Notes under the pieces: model-generated | Database searches by the model: none | What the model was told of the DNA's origin: nothing | Seen by the model: the letters and a program-made list of their open reading frames with translations, nothing else | Translations under genes and position numbers: made by a program | Shown here: positions 14,957-23,387 of the stretch, one piece after another | How positions within the stretch are numbered: position 1 is the first letter of the stretch | Layout of the letters: every line of letters starts with the position of its first letter | Assembly (NCBI GenBank): GCA_017472695.1 | Contig: JAFUOQ010000022.1 | Coordinates: 1-64,000 of the forward strand | DNA: 64,000 nucleotides | Origin: Clostridia bacterium | Lineage (GTDB): Bacteria; Bacillota; Clostridia; Oscillospirales; CAG-272 | Reading direction: 5' to 3'

Positions 14957-17028
14957 TATTTAAATATGGAAAAGAGCTTATCAAAAAAGGATTTTATAAG
15001 TCCAAATAGCCAGTCGAAAAACGATTGCTTCTCGATTATTACTATGTTATCCTTATCTCCATCAACAATGATGTCAGTATTTATATTAATCTCTGTATCA
15101 GTTATAACATCTGTATTGAAAACTTCATCACTGCTTGAATCAATAATAATATCGGTTTTTGTATCGGTATCTAATTCAACATCAGAATTCGAATCAAATT
15201 CTGTCGAGGTGTTTGTTTCTGTTTCAATTTCAGTTGAGGTATCTGCCTCCGTTTCCGTATCTGTGCTATCGTCTGGCACTATTTTGCGTTCTCTTATTGC
15301 AACATCGCACGCCCACTCTGTCGCTAGCCAGTTCGTACGCGCTTCAATATGCTCACAAAGATAACCAATTACAGTTGAGGAATCTTCATTATTTCCTTGG
15401 GAATAAGTATCTATAAAATTGAACACAGGTGAGCTTTGCCATTTATCATAGTGAGTGCCATCATAATATACCGGCCATTTTGAATAATCATTTGAGCCCC
15501 ATCTATGCTGCTCCATATAGATTGAATCCCCAATTTTGGCAATTTCCTTATCGATAAAGCCACCCGCATCTATCATATCAAATATGTAGTCATATGCATC
15601 AGCAAACTTTTGACTTACTACCTCATTAAATTCCACTTTCGCAGTCAAGCCCGACCAAATGCTACGGCTTTTTGCCCAGTAGCCCTCGGTTGAGGAAGCA
15701 CTGTTTTTATGAATGTTACCAAGGGTATTATCGCAGTCCCACAAAGGTCCTTTAAAAATTTTAGATGTTGTGCCATCTGTATCTCTATCCTTATAGAAAT
15801 ACATACTTGATGAGCCAGCATCATAGTTTCTGCCAAGCTCGGCTATGATATATGCCACAGCGAAGGAATCAATGTCAATATACTCGGTATAATGCTTGCC
15901 AAGAGAATTATATCCGTCATCCGACATTATTGCCTCTTCCATTTCAGCAAAAAGGAACGCTATATATTCAACCTGCTCACGCGATGCGTATTCGGGTGAT
16001 TTTATAACATAATGATTGTTGTTTTCGGTTGTGAAATAGCAAAGCTCATTACGATAATAGTTATTATCTAGCTCGACAAGATATCCACCTGTTATATCGT
16101 CCGGGTTAACAACTCCGCTTATGTAGCTATATTGGGTTAAGATGGTGCTGTCAATCAGCTCTCCTGTTGTAACACTAGTGACATATTGATTATAGGTAGC
16201 ATTTAAAAGGTCATTATCCTTTTCAAGCTCGTGAATATCAAGACGAGCATTTGAAATTTGCACCTTTTCACAAAGCAAATATACGCCATAATATTGACCA
16301 TCAATAAAAAGGTCAACGCTAACAAAATCACTAGCTTGCATACCCAAATATGCGCCAAGCTCATACATTACGCTATTACGCAAAAGTGATTGGTCAAGGT
16401 AATTGGCGAGCAAAATCCAAGTTTTGCTCCTGCCCATTCCAAAAAGGTCTGCTTTTTCTGATAGCTTTAGCTGAAATGGCTTTTTCGCGTAATCTCGTGT
16501 AGTATTACCACGTATTTTAAATTCACTATTGCCTAGGGTGTCTGTGAATTCTATACTACCATCATTATTTATGATGCTTGCAAGCGCGCCTGTGTCCTTA
16601 TAATCATATTTAATTATATATTCTGCCCCTGTATAATAGTCATCACCCAGGCTTGTTGTCAAATAAACGCTCGGCAAGGTATTGGCAAATCGCATAGTGA
16701 CAAAGGAATCCATATCGTCTATTTTAGCTGTCAATATATATACCGAATGCTCGTTATATTCATTAGCGAACGGAGTAACATCTATTTTTTGTCCATTTAA
16801 AACGGCGACTTGATTTCCGTTAGCATCGGTATAATAAAAGCTTGTATCTTCATCCACTAAAAACTCGACCTCGGTGGGTGAAATATGGGATGGCAAATAA
16901 AACTTATTGCCATCGTGATTATATATATTACCGTTTTCGTCCTTAACTGCAATATCATAGGCACATACAGAAAATGCCATTATAAAGAGTGAAAAAATAA
17001 AAGCCAAGGTAAAATAAATCTTTTTCAT
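14956..17028 (-). CDS. CotH-domain exported protein (secreted kinase-like)
   Basis: CotH-family proteins are atypical kinases; in Bacillus CotH phosphorylates spore coat proteins, and in other Clostridia similar proteins are exported. The 690-residue protein has a signal peptide (MKKIYFTLAFIFSLFIMAFS then CAYD), a beta-rich region (about 25-150), and the CotH core with FKIRGNTTRDYAKKPFQ (about 172-188) and the metal-binding motif GPLWDCDNTLGN (about 431). Residues about 580-670 are a low-complexity linker of Thr, Asp, Glu and Ser, and the last about 20 residues (FFDWLFGLIKSFFDKLFSIF) form a hydrophobic or amphipathic anchor. It lies 6 bases downstream of the CDF gene, with GGAG inside that gene's end. 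The substrate is unknown. Confidence 0.87.
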   Translation of the reverse strand: MKKIYFTLAFIFSLFIMAFSVCAYDIAVKDENGNIYNHDGNKFYLPSHISPTEVEFLVDEDTSFYYTDANGNQVAVLNGQKIDVTPFANEYNEHSVYILTAKIDDMDSFVTMRFANTLPSVYLTTSLGDDYYTGAEYIIKYDYKDTGALASIINNDGSIEFTDTLGNSEFKIRGNTTRDYAKKPFQLKLSEKADLFGMGRSKTWILLANYLDQSLLRNSVMYELGAYLGMQASDFVSVDLFIDGQYYGVYLLCEKVQISNARLDIHELEKDNDLLNATYNQYVTSVTTGELIDSTILTQYSYISGVVNPDDITGGYLVELDNNYYRNELCYFTTENNNHYVIKSPEYASREQVEYIAFLFAEMEEAIMSDDGYNSLGKHYTEYIDIDSFAVAYIIAELGRNYDAGSSSMYFYKDRDTDGTTSKIFKGPLWDCDNTLGNIHKNSASSTEGYWAKSRSIWSGLTAKVEFNEVVSQKFADAYDYIFDMIDAGGFIDKEIAKIGDSIYMEQHRWGSNDYSKWPVYYDGTHYDKWQSSPVFNFIDTYSQGNNEDSSTVIGYLCEHIEARTNWLATEWACDVAIRERKIVPDDSTDTETEADTSTEIETETNTSTEFDSNSDVELDTDTKTDIIIDSSSDEVFNTDVITDTEININTDIIVDGDKDNIVIIEKQSFFDWLFGLIKSFFDKLFSIFK

Positions 17029-17034
17029 TTTCTT

Positions 17035-18225
17035 TTATTCTCCATATCTTTCAGAAAAATAATCTCTGTCAATTGTGAGGACTAAATTATATAATGGATT
17101 GATTTCTTTAATTTTTTCGGTTAATACATCACAAATTTCCTTGTTTTTAAGTGGAAATTCATCAGTCACACTTACATCAAAAATAATATTCGTATGAGTT
17201 ATACCCTTAACTATGCGAAAATCGTGCATTGACATTGGCTGTGAATACTCGGCTGATATTTCAGAAACTATAATCAAGCATCTTGTCTTTACATCATTAG
17301 TTTCAGGGTCGGAAATGGAAATTGGATCCATATGAATAACCAAATTAATGCCATCCTTTAAAAAATCCGCCTCAATAATATCCATTAAATCATGGCTATG
17401 CATAACCTCGGTATCAGCATCTATTTCAACATGCACGGTTACAAAATATCTATTTGCACCATATGAGTGAATAACTAGGTCGTGAATGCCGAGCACTCCC
17501 TCGTAGCTTTTGATTTTTTGAATGATTTTGTGAGTGAATTCAGGGTCTGGGGCTTTGCCAATAAGAGTACTTGAGGACTCGACAACGAGCTTAATTCCCA
17601 TTATGATAATATAAATAGCAACCAAAATACCAATAACGGCATCAATGTCAAATGGCAAGGAAGCATATTTTGTTAAAACCATACCAACAACAACTGCACT
17701 TGTTGCTATAACATCGCCTATACTGTCAATTGCTGATGCCTTCAATGCATCTGAGCTGATGTGCTTGCCTAATTTGCGATAAAAAATAGCGATTAATGCC
17801 TTAACAATTATAGTTGATGCCATAATAATGATAAGTGGTAAGCTAAAAGCATCGCTTGGCTCATTATCTATGATTTTTTCGATAGATGTAACGAGCATTT
17901 CAAAGCCGAGGAATGAAATTATCATTGAAATAAAGAGTGATGAAAGATATTCCATTCTTGCGTGGCCATATGGGTGGTCCTTGTCTGCTGGCTTGCCTGA
18001 TATTGTATAGCCCACAACTGTTAAAATGTTTGAGCCACAGTCGGACAAGTTATTAAGCGAGTCAGCAATTATTGAAATACCACCTGTAATTATACCTATT
18101 ACTAGCTTAATAACAAACAAAACAAGATTTGAAAAAATACCAACAAAGCCCGCAAAGCGCCCCACTCTTATGCGAACCTCGGGCTTTTGCGGGTAGTTGT
18201 AATCCTTGATTAATTTATTTAGCAT
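17035..18225 (-). CDS. Cation diffusion facilitator (CDF) metal transporter
   Basis: Divalent metal/proton antiporter of the CDF family in the cytoplasmic membrane, exporting Zn2+, Mn2+, Fe2+ or Co2+. Length 396 residues. Six membrane segments lie at about 25-225, with the site motif ADSLNNLSD (Asp55, Asp62), the HPYGHARMEY loop (about 84-93) and the TM5 motif DALKASAIDSIGD. A cytoplasmic ferredoxin-like domain follows (about 230-310), then an extra C-terminal domain of about 85 residues that repeats the same type of fold, as in MMT1-like members. The start overlaps the upstream stop (TAATG), so it is coupled to the ThyX-like gene. Metal specificity cannot be read safely. Confidence 0.9.
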   Translation of the reverse strand: MLNKLIKDYNYPQKPEVRIRVGRFAGFVGIFSNLVLFVIKLVIGIITGGISIIADSLNNLSDCGSNILTVVGYTISGKPADKDHPYGHARMEYLSSLFISMIISFLGFEMLVTSIEKIIDNEPSDAFSLPLIIIMASTIIVKALIAIFYRKLGKHISSDALKASAIDSIGDVIATSAVVVGMVLTKYASLPFDIDAVIGILVAIYIIIMGIKLVVESSSTLIGKAPDPEFTHKIIQKIKSYEGVLGIHDLVIHSYGANRYFVTVHVEIDADTEVMHSHDLMDIIEADFLKDGINLVIHMDPISISDPETNDVKTRCLIIVSEISAEYSQPMSMHDFRIVKGITHTNIIFDVSVTDEFPLKNKEICDVLTEKIKEINPLYNLVLTIDRDYFSERYGE

Positions 18226-18851
18226 TATTCCTCTTCCTTAACTGCGATAATATCCTTTGCATATGGCAAGGACATAATGAGGTCGCACATTGTATGCCAT
18301 TCAGCAAGCTTGTGTGTCCTTCTTGCATAGTATATGTTGATTAATGTTTCATAGTTCATTGTAACTGTTCTTAATTGGTTATAGCTTGAAGGAAGAAGCT
18401 GTATCATATCGTGCCAATAGCATTTTTCCTTGGTTTCGATAAACTTTAGGCGCACCTCTTCCAAATAATCAATAGTTAAGTCAAGCACCTTCAACGCGCC
18501 CTCACTCATTCTATCGTGGCTGAAATCGTCGCGCTCGAATTTTTTTGCTTGAATTTTGTGCATTGTAGAGGTTGAGTTCGCAACTGTTGCAACCTTATAT
18601 GTATCAAACTCCTTCCACCAGTAAAGTGGTGCTGTTATATCCATAGAAACAAACACTTGGCGAAGATATTTTCTGTGGTCAGAGCCTGCCTTTGCAAGCT
18701 TTTTAGCGAGGGAGAGATCATTTTCTCCTAAAATGTATTCACCGTCCTCGTTGTAATAGCTATCACTTCTCGCCCATGAATTTAATGGGTTTCTTGCGCC
18801 TCTTATAGCATTTTCAAAATTCATTACGCTAACGCGTTCAATCTTAATCAT
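18225..18851 (-). CDS. ThyX-like protein with a changed active-site motif
   Basis: Resembles flavin-dependent thymidylate synthase ThyX by order of segments: AIRGARNPL near the N-terminus, RKYLRQVFVSMDITAPLYWW before the signature, and LPSSYNQLRTVTMNYETLINIYYAR..AEWH near the end, matching the LPxxxYxxxxxxxNxRSLxxFLxLR..AQWE region. The ThyX signature RHRx7S is replaced by DTYx7S in the line FDTYKVATVANS, so the flavin- and dUMP-contacting arginines are missing. Length is 208 residues from the ATG at 18851, which follows GGAGGA; this start removes a hydrophobic extension of 25 residues. It heads an operon with the CDF and CotH genes. It may not make dTMP. Confidence 0.65.
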   Translation of the reverse strand: MIKIERVSVMNFENAIRGARNPLNSWARSDSYYNEDGEYILGENDLSLAKKLAKAGSDHRKYLRQVFVSMDITAPLYWWKEFDTYKVATVANSTSTMHKIQAKKFERDDFSHDRMSEGALKVLDLTIDYLEEVRLKFIETKEKCYWHDMIQLLPSSYNQLRTVTMNYETLINIYYARRTHKLAEWHTMCDLIMSLPYAKDIIAVKEEE

Positions 18852-19021
18852 AACATCCTCCAAATTTTTTGGTATGCAAATACTAATAACTAATAATATA
18901 ATACCACACGCGCAAAATAAAGTCAATCATTAAACTTCTATAAAAATCTTTTTTGTGTATAATTGCACTTTTGGTGGCAAATAATAGTCTTGCAATAAAA
19001 TTTTGAAAGGATTTTTACAAA

Positions 19022-19675
19022 ATGGAAGAAAACGAAATTGAAACCAAAAGAAAACAAAGAATAATTTACTTAACTGTTGCCGTAGCCTTGGCTATTGTAG
19101 CGGTTATAATTATTGCAACAACTGTGGCAAACAGAACTACTGACGAGCCAATCGACTCAAACACGGACACAAGCGATCAAACTGACCAAAATAGCACAAA
19201 TACAAACACTCTCCCCACATTTTCACTCCCTGTAAGTGGTGAAATCAGCATGGATTTTAGCGATAGCGTGCCTGTATTTTCACAAACAATGAATGATTAT
19301 AGAACTCACCTTGGCGTTGACATTTCTGCGAATCTTGGAGACGAGGTTTTAGCAGTTGCTGATGGTGTAATTACCAATGTATGGGATGACCCATTTATGG
19401 GCACCTGTGTCTCAATTGAGCATTCTGGTAATGCCGTTAGTATCTATAAAAACCTAGACCCAGAGGTTAATGATGGTATTGTTATTGGTGCAAGTGTAAA
19501 GAGTGGTGACATTATTGGTGCAGTTGGCGAAAGCGCAATGAACGAAATTGCTGAAGAGCCACACCTACACTATGAATTAAAGGTTGACGGCACTCATGTT
19601 GACCCAAAGAAACACTTTAAGTTCCCAGGTCAAAAGGACGAGAACACTGATACCACAACAGATAGTGCGCAGTAA
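19022..19675 (+). CDS. spoIIQ: Membrane-anchored M23 (LytM) peptidase-like protein, SpoIIQ-like
   Basis: In sporulation SpoIIQ of the forespore membrane binds SpoIIIAH of the mother cell and holds the engulfing membranes. This 217-residue protein has a short charged cytoplasmic start, one membrane segment (about 15-35), a Ser/Thr/Asp linker (about 40-62) and a LytM domain (about 65-200). Both zinc motifs are intact: HLGVD (HxxxD) and HLHYE (HxH), as in clostridial SpoIIQ and unlike Bacillus. The C-terminal tail is acidic. AAAGGA precedes the ATG. SpoIIQ is the best guess from size and layout, but another M23 septal or wall hydrolase remains possible. Confidence 0.7.
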   Translation: MEENEIETKRKQRIIYLTVAVALAIVAVIIIATTVANRTTDEPIDSNTDTSDQTDQNSTNTNTLPTFSLPVSGEISMDFSDSVPVFSQTMNDYRTHLGVDISANLGDEVLAVADGVITNVWDDPFMGTCVSIEHSGNAVSIYKNLDPEVNDGIVIGASVKSGDIIGAVGESAMNEIAEEPHLHYELKVDGTHVDPKKHFKFPGQKDENTDTTTDSAQ

Positions 19676-19730
19676 TTTAAAAATGCGAGGTTTTTCTCTC
19701 GCGACACAAATTAACGTCTCTATAAATAGC

Positions 19731-19759
19731 AAAAACGGACACAGGAGTGTCCGTTTTTT
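19731..19759 (+). terminator. Terminator of the SpoIIQ-like gene
   Basis: AAAAACGGACAC-AGGA-GTGTCCGTTTTTT, a 12-base-pair stem with a T tail. Confidence 0.85.
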
Positions 19760-19790
19760 GTATTTTAATTTGTTTGTTTAAGAAATTAAC

Positions 19791-19834
19791 AATCCCTCAG
19801 TCGCTGTACGACAGCTCCCTTTGCACAAAGGAGG
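19791..19834 (+). repeat. Short interspersed repeat of the AATCCCTCAGTC...CTCCCTTT type
   Basis: Begins AATCCCTCAGTCG, has a small internal hairpin (GTCGCTGTACGAC), then AGCTCCCTTTGCACAAAGGAGGC with a second dyad (CTCCCTTTG/CAAAGGAGG-like). Related copies lie at 53104-53172 and 53223-53269, so it is a family of small dispersed elements. Confidence 0.65.
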
Positions 19835-19842
19835 CATTGTTA

Positions 19843-19950
19843 TGTTTGAGTAATCGATTAGCGATAAAGATGATTTGGTTGTCTTGCGTGAGCGTACTTA
19901 GCGTACGGTACAAGGCAAACGGAGCATATTTGCGCTAAGCAATACTCAAG
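19843..19950. repeat. Small MITE-like element with imperfect terminal inverted repeats
   Basis: The left end TTTGAGTA..TTAGCG (19843-19862) is repeated in reverse at the right end CGCTAA..TACTCAAG (19933-19950). Between them lies another imperfect palindrome around GCGTACTTAGCGTACG. It has no coding capacity. Its right end contains the stop codon of the isomerase gene. Confidence 0.5.
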
Positions 19951-20914
19951 CCCAACGCATACCTGTTGGTTTTTCTTCTTTAATCATAACCTTATCAAGG
20001 AATTCAACTGCTTTCTTTAAGCCCTCGTCAATAGTCATCAGGCTATCCTCGTGCTCAATTGAAAGAACCTTGTCATAGCCACAGAGACGAAGGTTGGAAA
20101 CAAATGCTCTCCAAAATTCCTCATTGTTGCCATAGCCAACTGTACGGAAAATCCAAGAACGATGGATTTCATCGCCGTAGTGCTTGGTATCAAGAACACC
20201 ATTAACTGAAGTGTTTGCTTTATCAACCTTTGTATCCTTTGCGTGTACATGGTAGATAGCGCCCTCTAAAGCTCTAATTGCCATTACAGGGTCGATGCCT
20301 TGCCAAATAAGGTGTGATGGGTCAAGGTTAGCGCCGATAACGTCGCCTACTGCTGCACGTAATTTAAGAAGTGTTTCCGGATTATATACACAAAAGCCTG
20401 GGTGCATCTCAAGTGCAATCTTTGTAACGCCGTGAGCCTTTGCAAATGCTGTCGCTTCCTTCCAATAAGGAATCATAACATCGTTCCATTGATAGTTAAG
20501 AGTTTCAAGGAAATCGTCTGGCCATGGGCAAGTAACCCAAGATGGCAATTTTGCATCAGGGTCAGAGCCTGGGCAACCAGAGAATGTAATAATTGTATCA
20601 ATTCCAAGCTTTTCAGCTAAAAGAATTGTATTTCTCATATCCTTGTCAAATTGTGCTGCAATCTCTTTATTTGGGTGAATTGGGTTACCGTGAGTTGCAA
20701 GAGCGCAAATTTCAACATCGTATTTTTTAAATGTAGCCTTGAATTCCTCTAATGCCTTATTGTCTGCGAGTAATTTTTCGGGGTCGCAGTGGTCCTTACC
20801 AGGATATCCACCTGCTCCAATCTCAACGGAATGAACGCCGAGAGAGGAAATGATTTTAAGCGCTTCATCAAGTGACTTTGAACCATAAAGGTTTGCCAAA
20901 ACACTAAGTTTCAT
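19946..20914 (-). CDS. Sugar phosphate isomerase/epimerase (TIM barrel, AP-endonuclease 2 family)
   Basis: Cytoplasmic xylose-isomerase-like TIM barrel enzyme of 322 residues, of the IolE/IolI type. Visible landmarks are SLGVHSVEIGAGGYPGKDH near the N-terminus, ALATHGNPIHP, the metal-binding ALEMHPGFCVYN (Glu) and GANLDPSHLIWQG (Asp, His), HVHAKDTK and a final SIEHED. The ATG at 20914 follows AAGGAG; an upstream in-frame ATG has no ribosome binding site. It is the second gene after a Gfo/Idh/MocA dehydrogenase, a common pair for inositol or keto-sugar breakdown. The sugar is unknown. Its stop codon lies in a short inverted-repeat element. Confidence 0.88.
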   Translation of the reverse strand: MKLSVLANLYGSKSLDEALKIISSLGVHSVEIGAGGYPGKDHCDPEKLLADNKALEEFKATFKKYDVEICALATHGNPIHPNKEIAAQFDKDMRNTILLAEKLGIDTIITFSGCPGSDPDAKLPSWVTCPWPDDFLETLNYQWNDVMIPYWKEATAFAKAHGVTKIALEMHPGFCVYNPETLLKLRAAVGDVIGANLDPSHLIWQGIDPVMAIRALEGAIYHVHAKDTKVDKANTSVNGVLDTKHYGDEIHRSWIFRTVGYGNNEEFWRAFVSNLRLCGYDKVLSIEHEDSLMTIDEGLKKAVEFLDKVMIKEEKPTGMRWA

Positions 20915-20974
20915 ATTTTTTCTCCTTATTATTAAGGGCAATTCAGCGAGTAAATTGCCCAAAATTGTTCTAAT

Positions 20975-22063
20975 TTAGTTGAAGTAGTATGGCTTACCAG
21001 TCTTAGCAGACTCGTAAATACCCTCAAGAATTTGTGTTACGCAATATGCTTGTTCCGGAAGAACTGTTGGCTGTGTTCCTGTTTTAACTGCGTTGATCCA
21101 TTGCTTTGCTTCCTCTGCGCCTGCATCATATGAGCCTGCATCGTAGAATGCAACGCCCTTACCATCAAGGTTAGGTCTTGTTTCATACATATTGTTGTGC
21201 TTAACGCCGTTGATTTCAAGAACGCCTTGGTCAATCATCTTAGCACCTGCTTTTGTACCACAGATTGTTGTGCAAGCCTCTTTTGTTTCTGTCATATTGA
21301 TAGCCCAAGATGATTCAAGAACGATTGTAGCGCCATTTTCCATAACGATAAATCCAAATGCACTGTCTTCAACAGTAAATTCCTCTGGCTTCCATTGACC
21401 AAATACGTTTGCAGATTCCTTTTGGTCGTTGAGCTTATGATATGTAGTACCTACACAATATTTTGGCTTGTAGTTATCCATTGTCCAAAGGGTTAGATCA
21501 AGTGCGTGAGTACCGATGTCGATAAGTGGACCGCCACCCTGCTCATATTCATTAATGAATACGCCCCATGTAGGAACAGCTCTACGGCGAAGTGCAGTAG
21601 CCTTTGCGTAGTAGATATCGCCAAATACGCCATCATCAGCCTCTGCCTTTAGGTATTTAGCATCCTTTCTTTGTCTGTTTTGATAGCCGATAGTGAGCAT
21701 CTTGCCAGTACGATTAGCAGCATCAACCATCTTCTTTGCTTCTTCAGCATTTATAGCCATTGGCTTTTCACACATAACATGCTTGTCAGCCTCTAGCGCA
21801 TCAACTGTAATAAAGCTGTGGCTTCTGTTAGGAGTACATACATGAACAACCTCGATTGATTTGTCCTTTAGTAGCTCCTTGTAGTCTGTGTAAACCTTTG
21901 CATCAGGTGTACCATATTTTTTTGCGGCTTCAACTGCTCTTTCCTCAATAATGTCGCAGAATGCAACCATTTCAACCTCACCAGTCTTTTTGAGTGATGG
22001 CATATGCTTGCCGTTTGCGATACCACCACAACCGATGATACCAACCTTGATTTTCTTTTCCAT
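20975..22063 (-). CDS. Gfo/Idh/MocA family NAD(P)-dependent oxidoreductase
   Basis: Sugar or inositol dehydrogenase of 362 residues. The N-terminal Rossmann fold has GIIGCGGIANGKHMPSL (about 8-24), followed by the signature CEKPMAINAEEAKKM (about 98-112; Lys in EKP is catalytic). The C-terminal alpha/beta domain holds GGGPLIDIGTHALDLTLW with the conserved Asp and His. GGAGGA precedes the ATG. It is cotranscribed with the isomerase from the promoter at 22101-22129. The pair probably oxidises and then isomerises a sugar or cyclitol. Confidence 0.92.
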   Translation of the reverse strand: MEKKIKVGIIGCGGIANGKHMPSLKKTGEVEMVAFCDIIEERAVEAAKKYGTPDAKVYTDYKELLKDKSIEVVHVCTPNRSHSFITVDALEADKHVMCEKPMAINAEEAKKMVDAANRTGKMLTIGYQNRQRKDAKYLKAEADDGVFGDIYYAKATALRRRAVPTWGVFINEYEQGGGPLIDIGTHALDLTLWTMDNYKPKYCVGTTYHKLNDQKESANVFGQWKPEEFTVEDSAFGFIVMENGATIVLESSWAINMTETKEACTTICGTKAGAKMIDQGVLEINGVKHNNMYETRPNLDGKGVAFYDAGSYDAGAEEAKQWINAVKTGTQPTVLPEQAYCVTQILEGIYESAKTGKPYYFN

Positions 22064-22100
22064 AATTTATTCCTCCGAACAAATATTTTTCATTAAATTG

Positions 22101-22129
22101 AGTATACCATATAATACTTAAAAGTTCAA
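22101..22129 (-). promoter_or_regulatory. Sigma-A promoter of the dehydrogenase-isomerase operon
   Basis: Minus strand TTGAAC (22124-22129), 17-base spacer, TATACT (22101-22106), about 38 bases before the dehydrogenase ATG. Confidence 0.7.
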
Positions 22130-22159
22130 GCATTTTGATTTAATTTTCACCAAATTTGA

Positions 22160-22642
22160 CTAAATTTTTCCGTGGCTTGAAACCAGAACTCCATTTGAGG
22201 TATTTATAACTCCATAAGTGCCATCATAGCCTATTGAACCAGGGTTGAAAAGGTGTATTCTTTTTTCGCCAACATAGGTTGAAAAATCTATTGGTGCGTG
22301 CGTATGTCCAAAGAAAACGGCATCCGCCTCAACCTCTGAGGCTTTATATAAAAGCCTGTCATATCCACTTTTTACTCCGTACAGATGTCCGTGTGTAATA
22401 AGAACTCTTATACCATCCAAATCAAGCACACTATAATCTGGATATTCAGACGAGAAAAAGACGTCGCAATTGCCCTTAACTATGAAAAAATTCAAGCGAG
22501 AGTGTCTGTTTTTGACGTTTTCTATATCACGTATGCCATCACCTAGAAAGACAACAAGGTCGGCATTATAATTATGAATTTCCAAGGCTTTTTCAATATT
22601 TTTTGAATGTGAATGAGAGTCAGAAAAAACAAGTATCTTCAT
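22160..22642 (-). CDS. YfcE/MJ0936-type metallophosphodiesterase
   Basis: Calcineurin-like phosphoesterase of 160 residues with a two-metal centre. The motifs are complete: FSDSHSH (Asp, His), FLGDGIRD, KGNCD, THGHLYG and FFGHTHAP. Small members of this family hydrolyse phosphodiesters such as bis-p-nitrophenyl phosphate or cyclic nucleotides in vitro; the physiological substrate is unknown. In Firmicutes it often follows rdgB/rph, but here it stands alone. GAAAGGAG precedes the ATG. Confidence 0.9.
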   Translation of the reverse strand: MKILVFSDSHSHSKNIEKALEIHNYNADLVVFLGDGIRDIENVKNRHSRLNFFIVKGNCDVFFSSEYPDYSVLDLDGIRVLITHGHLYGVKSGYDRLLYKASEVEADAVFFGHTHAPIDFSTYVGEKRIHLFNPGSIGYDGTYGVINTSNGVLVSSHGKI

Positions 22643-22735
22643 TTTCTCTCCTTTCTTATGTGTAGCGAGTTTTTTTATTTATCATATCATATTAATACCT
22701 CTTTTGTAAAGAAAATTTGAAAAAAGGAGCTAACT

Positions 22736-22960
22736 ATGAAAATTGATAAAAACACAATTGACAGGATTTTAAAAATGAACGATGAGCAGCTATGGAAAAC
22801 AATACAATATGTCGCTAAGCGAAGTGGTCAGGAATCGTTTTCAAAAATGGAACAGCCAAGTGATATGTCAAAGGTACGTCAAGCACTTTCCGCCTTGAGC
22901 GAGGATGACATCCAACGGGCGGTGGATATGATGAAAAGGAGTGGTAAAAATGAGCGATAA
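22736..22960 (+). CDS. Hypothetical small helical protein, first of a three-gene cluster
   Basis: Not recognised. The 74-residue, charged, mostly helical protein has no membrane segment or cysteine. It begins with KIDKNTIDRILKMNDEQLWKTI and has a second amphipathic stretch VRQALSALSEDDIQRAVDMM, suggesting two helical hairpins. AAAAGGAG is 7 bases before the ATG, so it is surely translated. Its 3' end overlaps the next gene by 11 bases. Codon use is like its neighbours. A CATATTA that resembles a sporulation sigma-F/G minus-10 lies upstream near 22688, without a clear minus-35. Confidence 0.7.
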   Translation: MKIDKNTIDRILKMNDEQLWKTIQYVAKRSGQESFSKMEQPSDMSKVRQALSALSEDDIQRAVDMMKRSGKNER

Positions 22961-23378
22961 CTCCTTTGAATCAATTTTATCAATGATTTCCTCAAATCCA
23001 GAGCTTATAAATAAAATATCCTCCACCGTAAAAGACGGCGGAGGTGATATGGAAAAGGCTCTATCTAGTGTTGTTTCACTAATATCAGAAAGTCAGGGCA
23101 AGGAAGCAGCTACAAATAGTGAGGTTAGCCAAAAGGTCGAGGTGCGCACCCAAGAAAATGAACCCCAAATAGACACTCCCTCAAGAGAAAACGAGATTTT
23201 AAGTGAGGTTTTCAAGAAAAATCCCGATTCCTTTCTTCTTTCCTTTACCAAAAGCATTTCCAAAAACTCTGCGTTTCTTTTAGCGTTAAAGCCTTATTTA
23301 AATAAGGAAAGAAAGGACTTAATCGATAGCGTGGTGAGAATTTCACAATTGGCAAGCATAATGAATTTAGCAAAGTGA
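22950..23378 (+). CDS. Hypothetical protein, second gene of the cluster
   Basis: Not recognised. The 142-residue protein has two helical parts, SFESILSMISSNPELINKI (about 5-23) and a C-terminal EILSEVFKKNPDSFLL..LKPYLNKERKDLIDSVVRI, joined by a Glu/Gln/Ser-rich linker (about 45-80). Both parts hold the phrase NPxx(L/F), hinting at an internal duplication. AGGAG precedes ATG 22950; an in-frame GTG 9 bases upstream is less likely. It overlaps the first gene and is followed after 9 bases by the third, so the three are translated together. Confidence 0.7.
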   Translation: MSDNSFESILSMISSNPELINKISSTVKDGGGDMEKALSSVVSLISESQGKEAATNSEVSQKVEVRTQENEPQIDTPSRENEILSEVFKKNPDSFLLSFTKSISKNSAFLLALKPYLNKERKDLIDSVVRISQLASIMNLAK

Positions 23379-23387
23379 GGCGATTAT

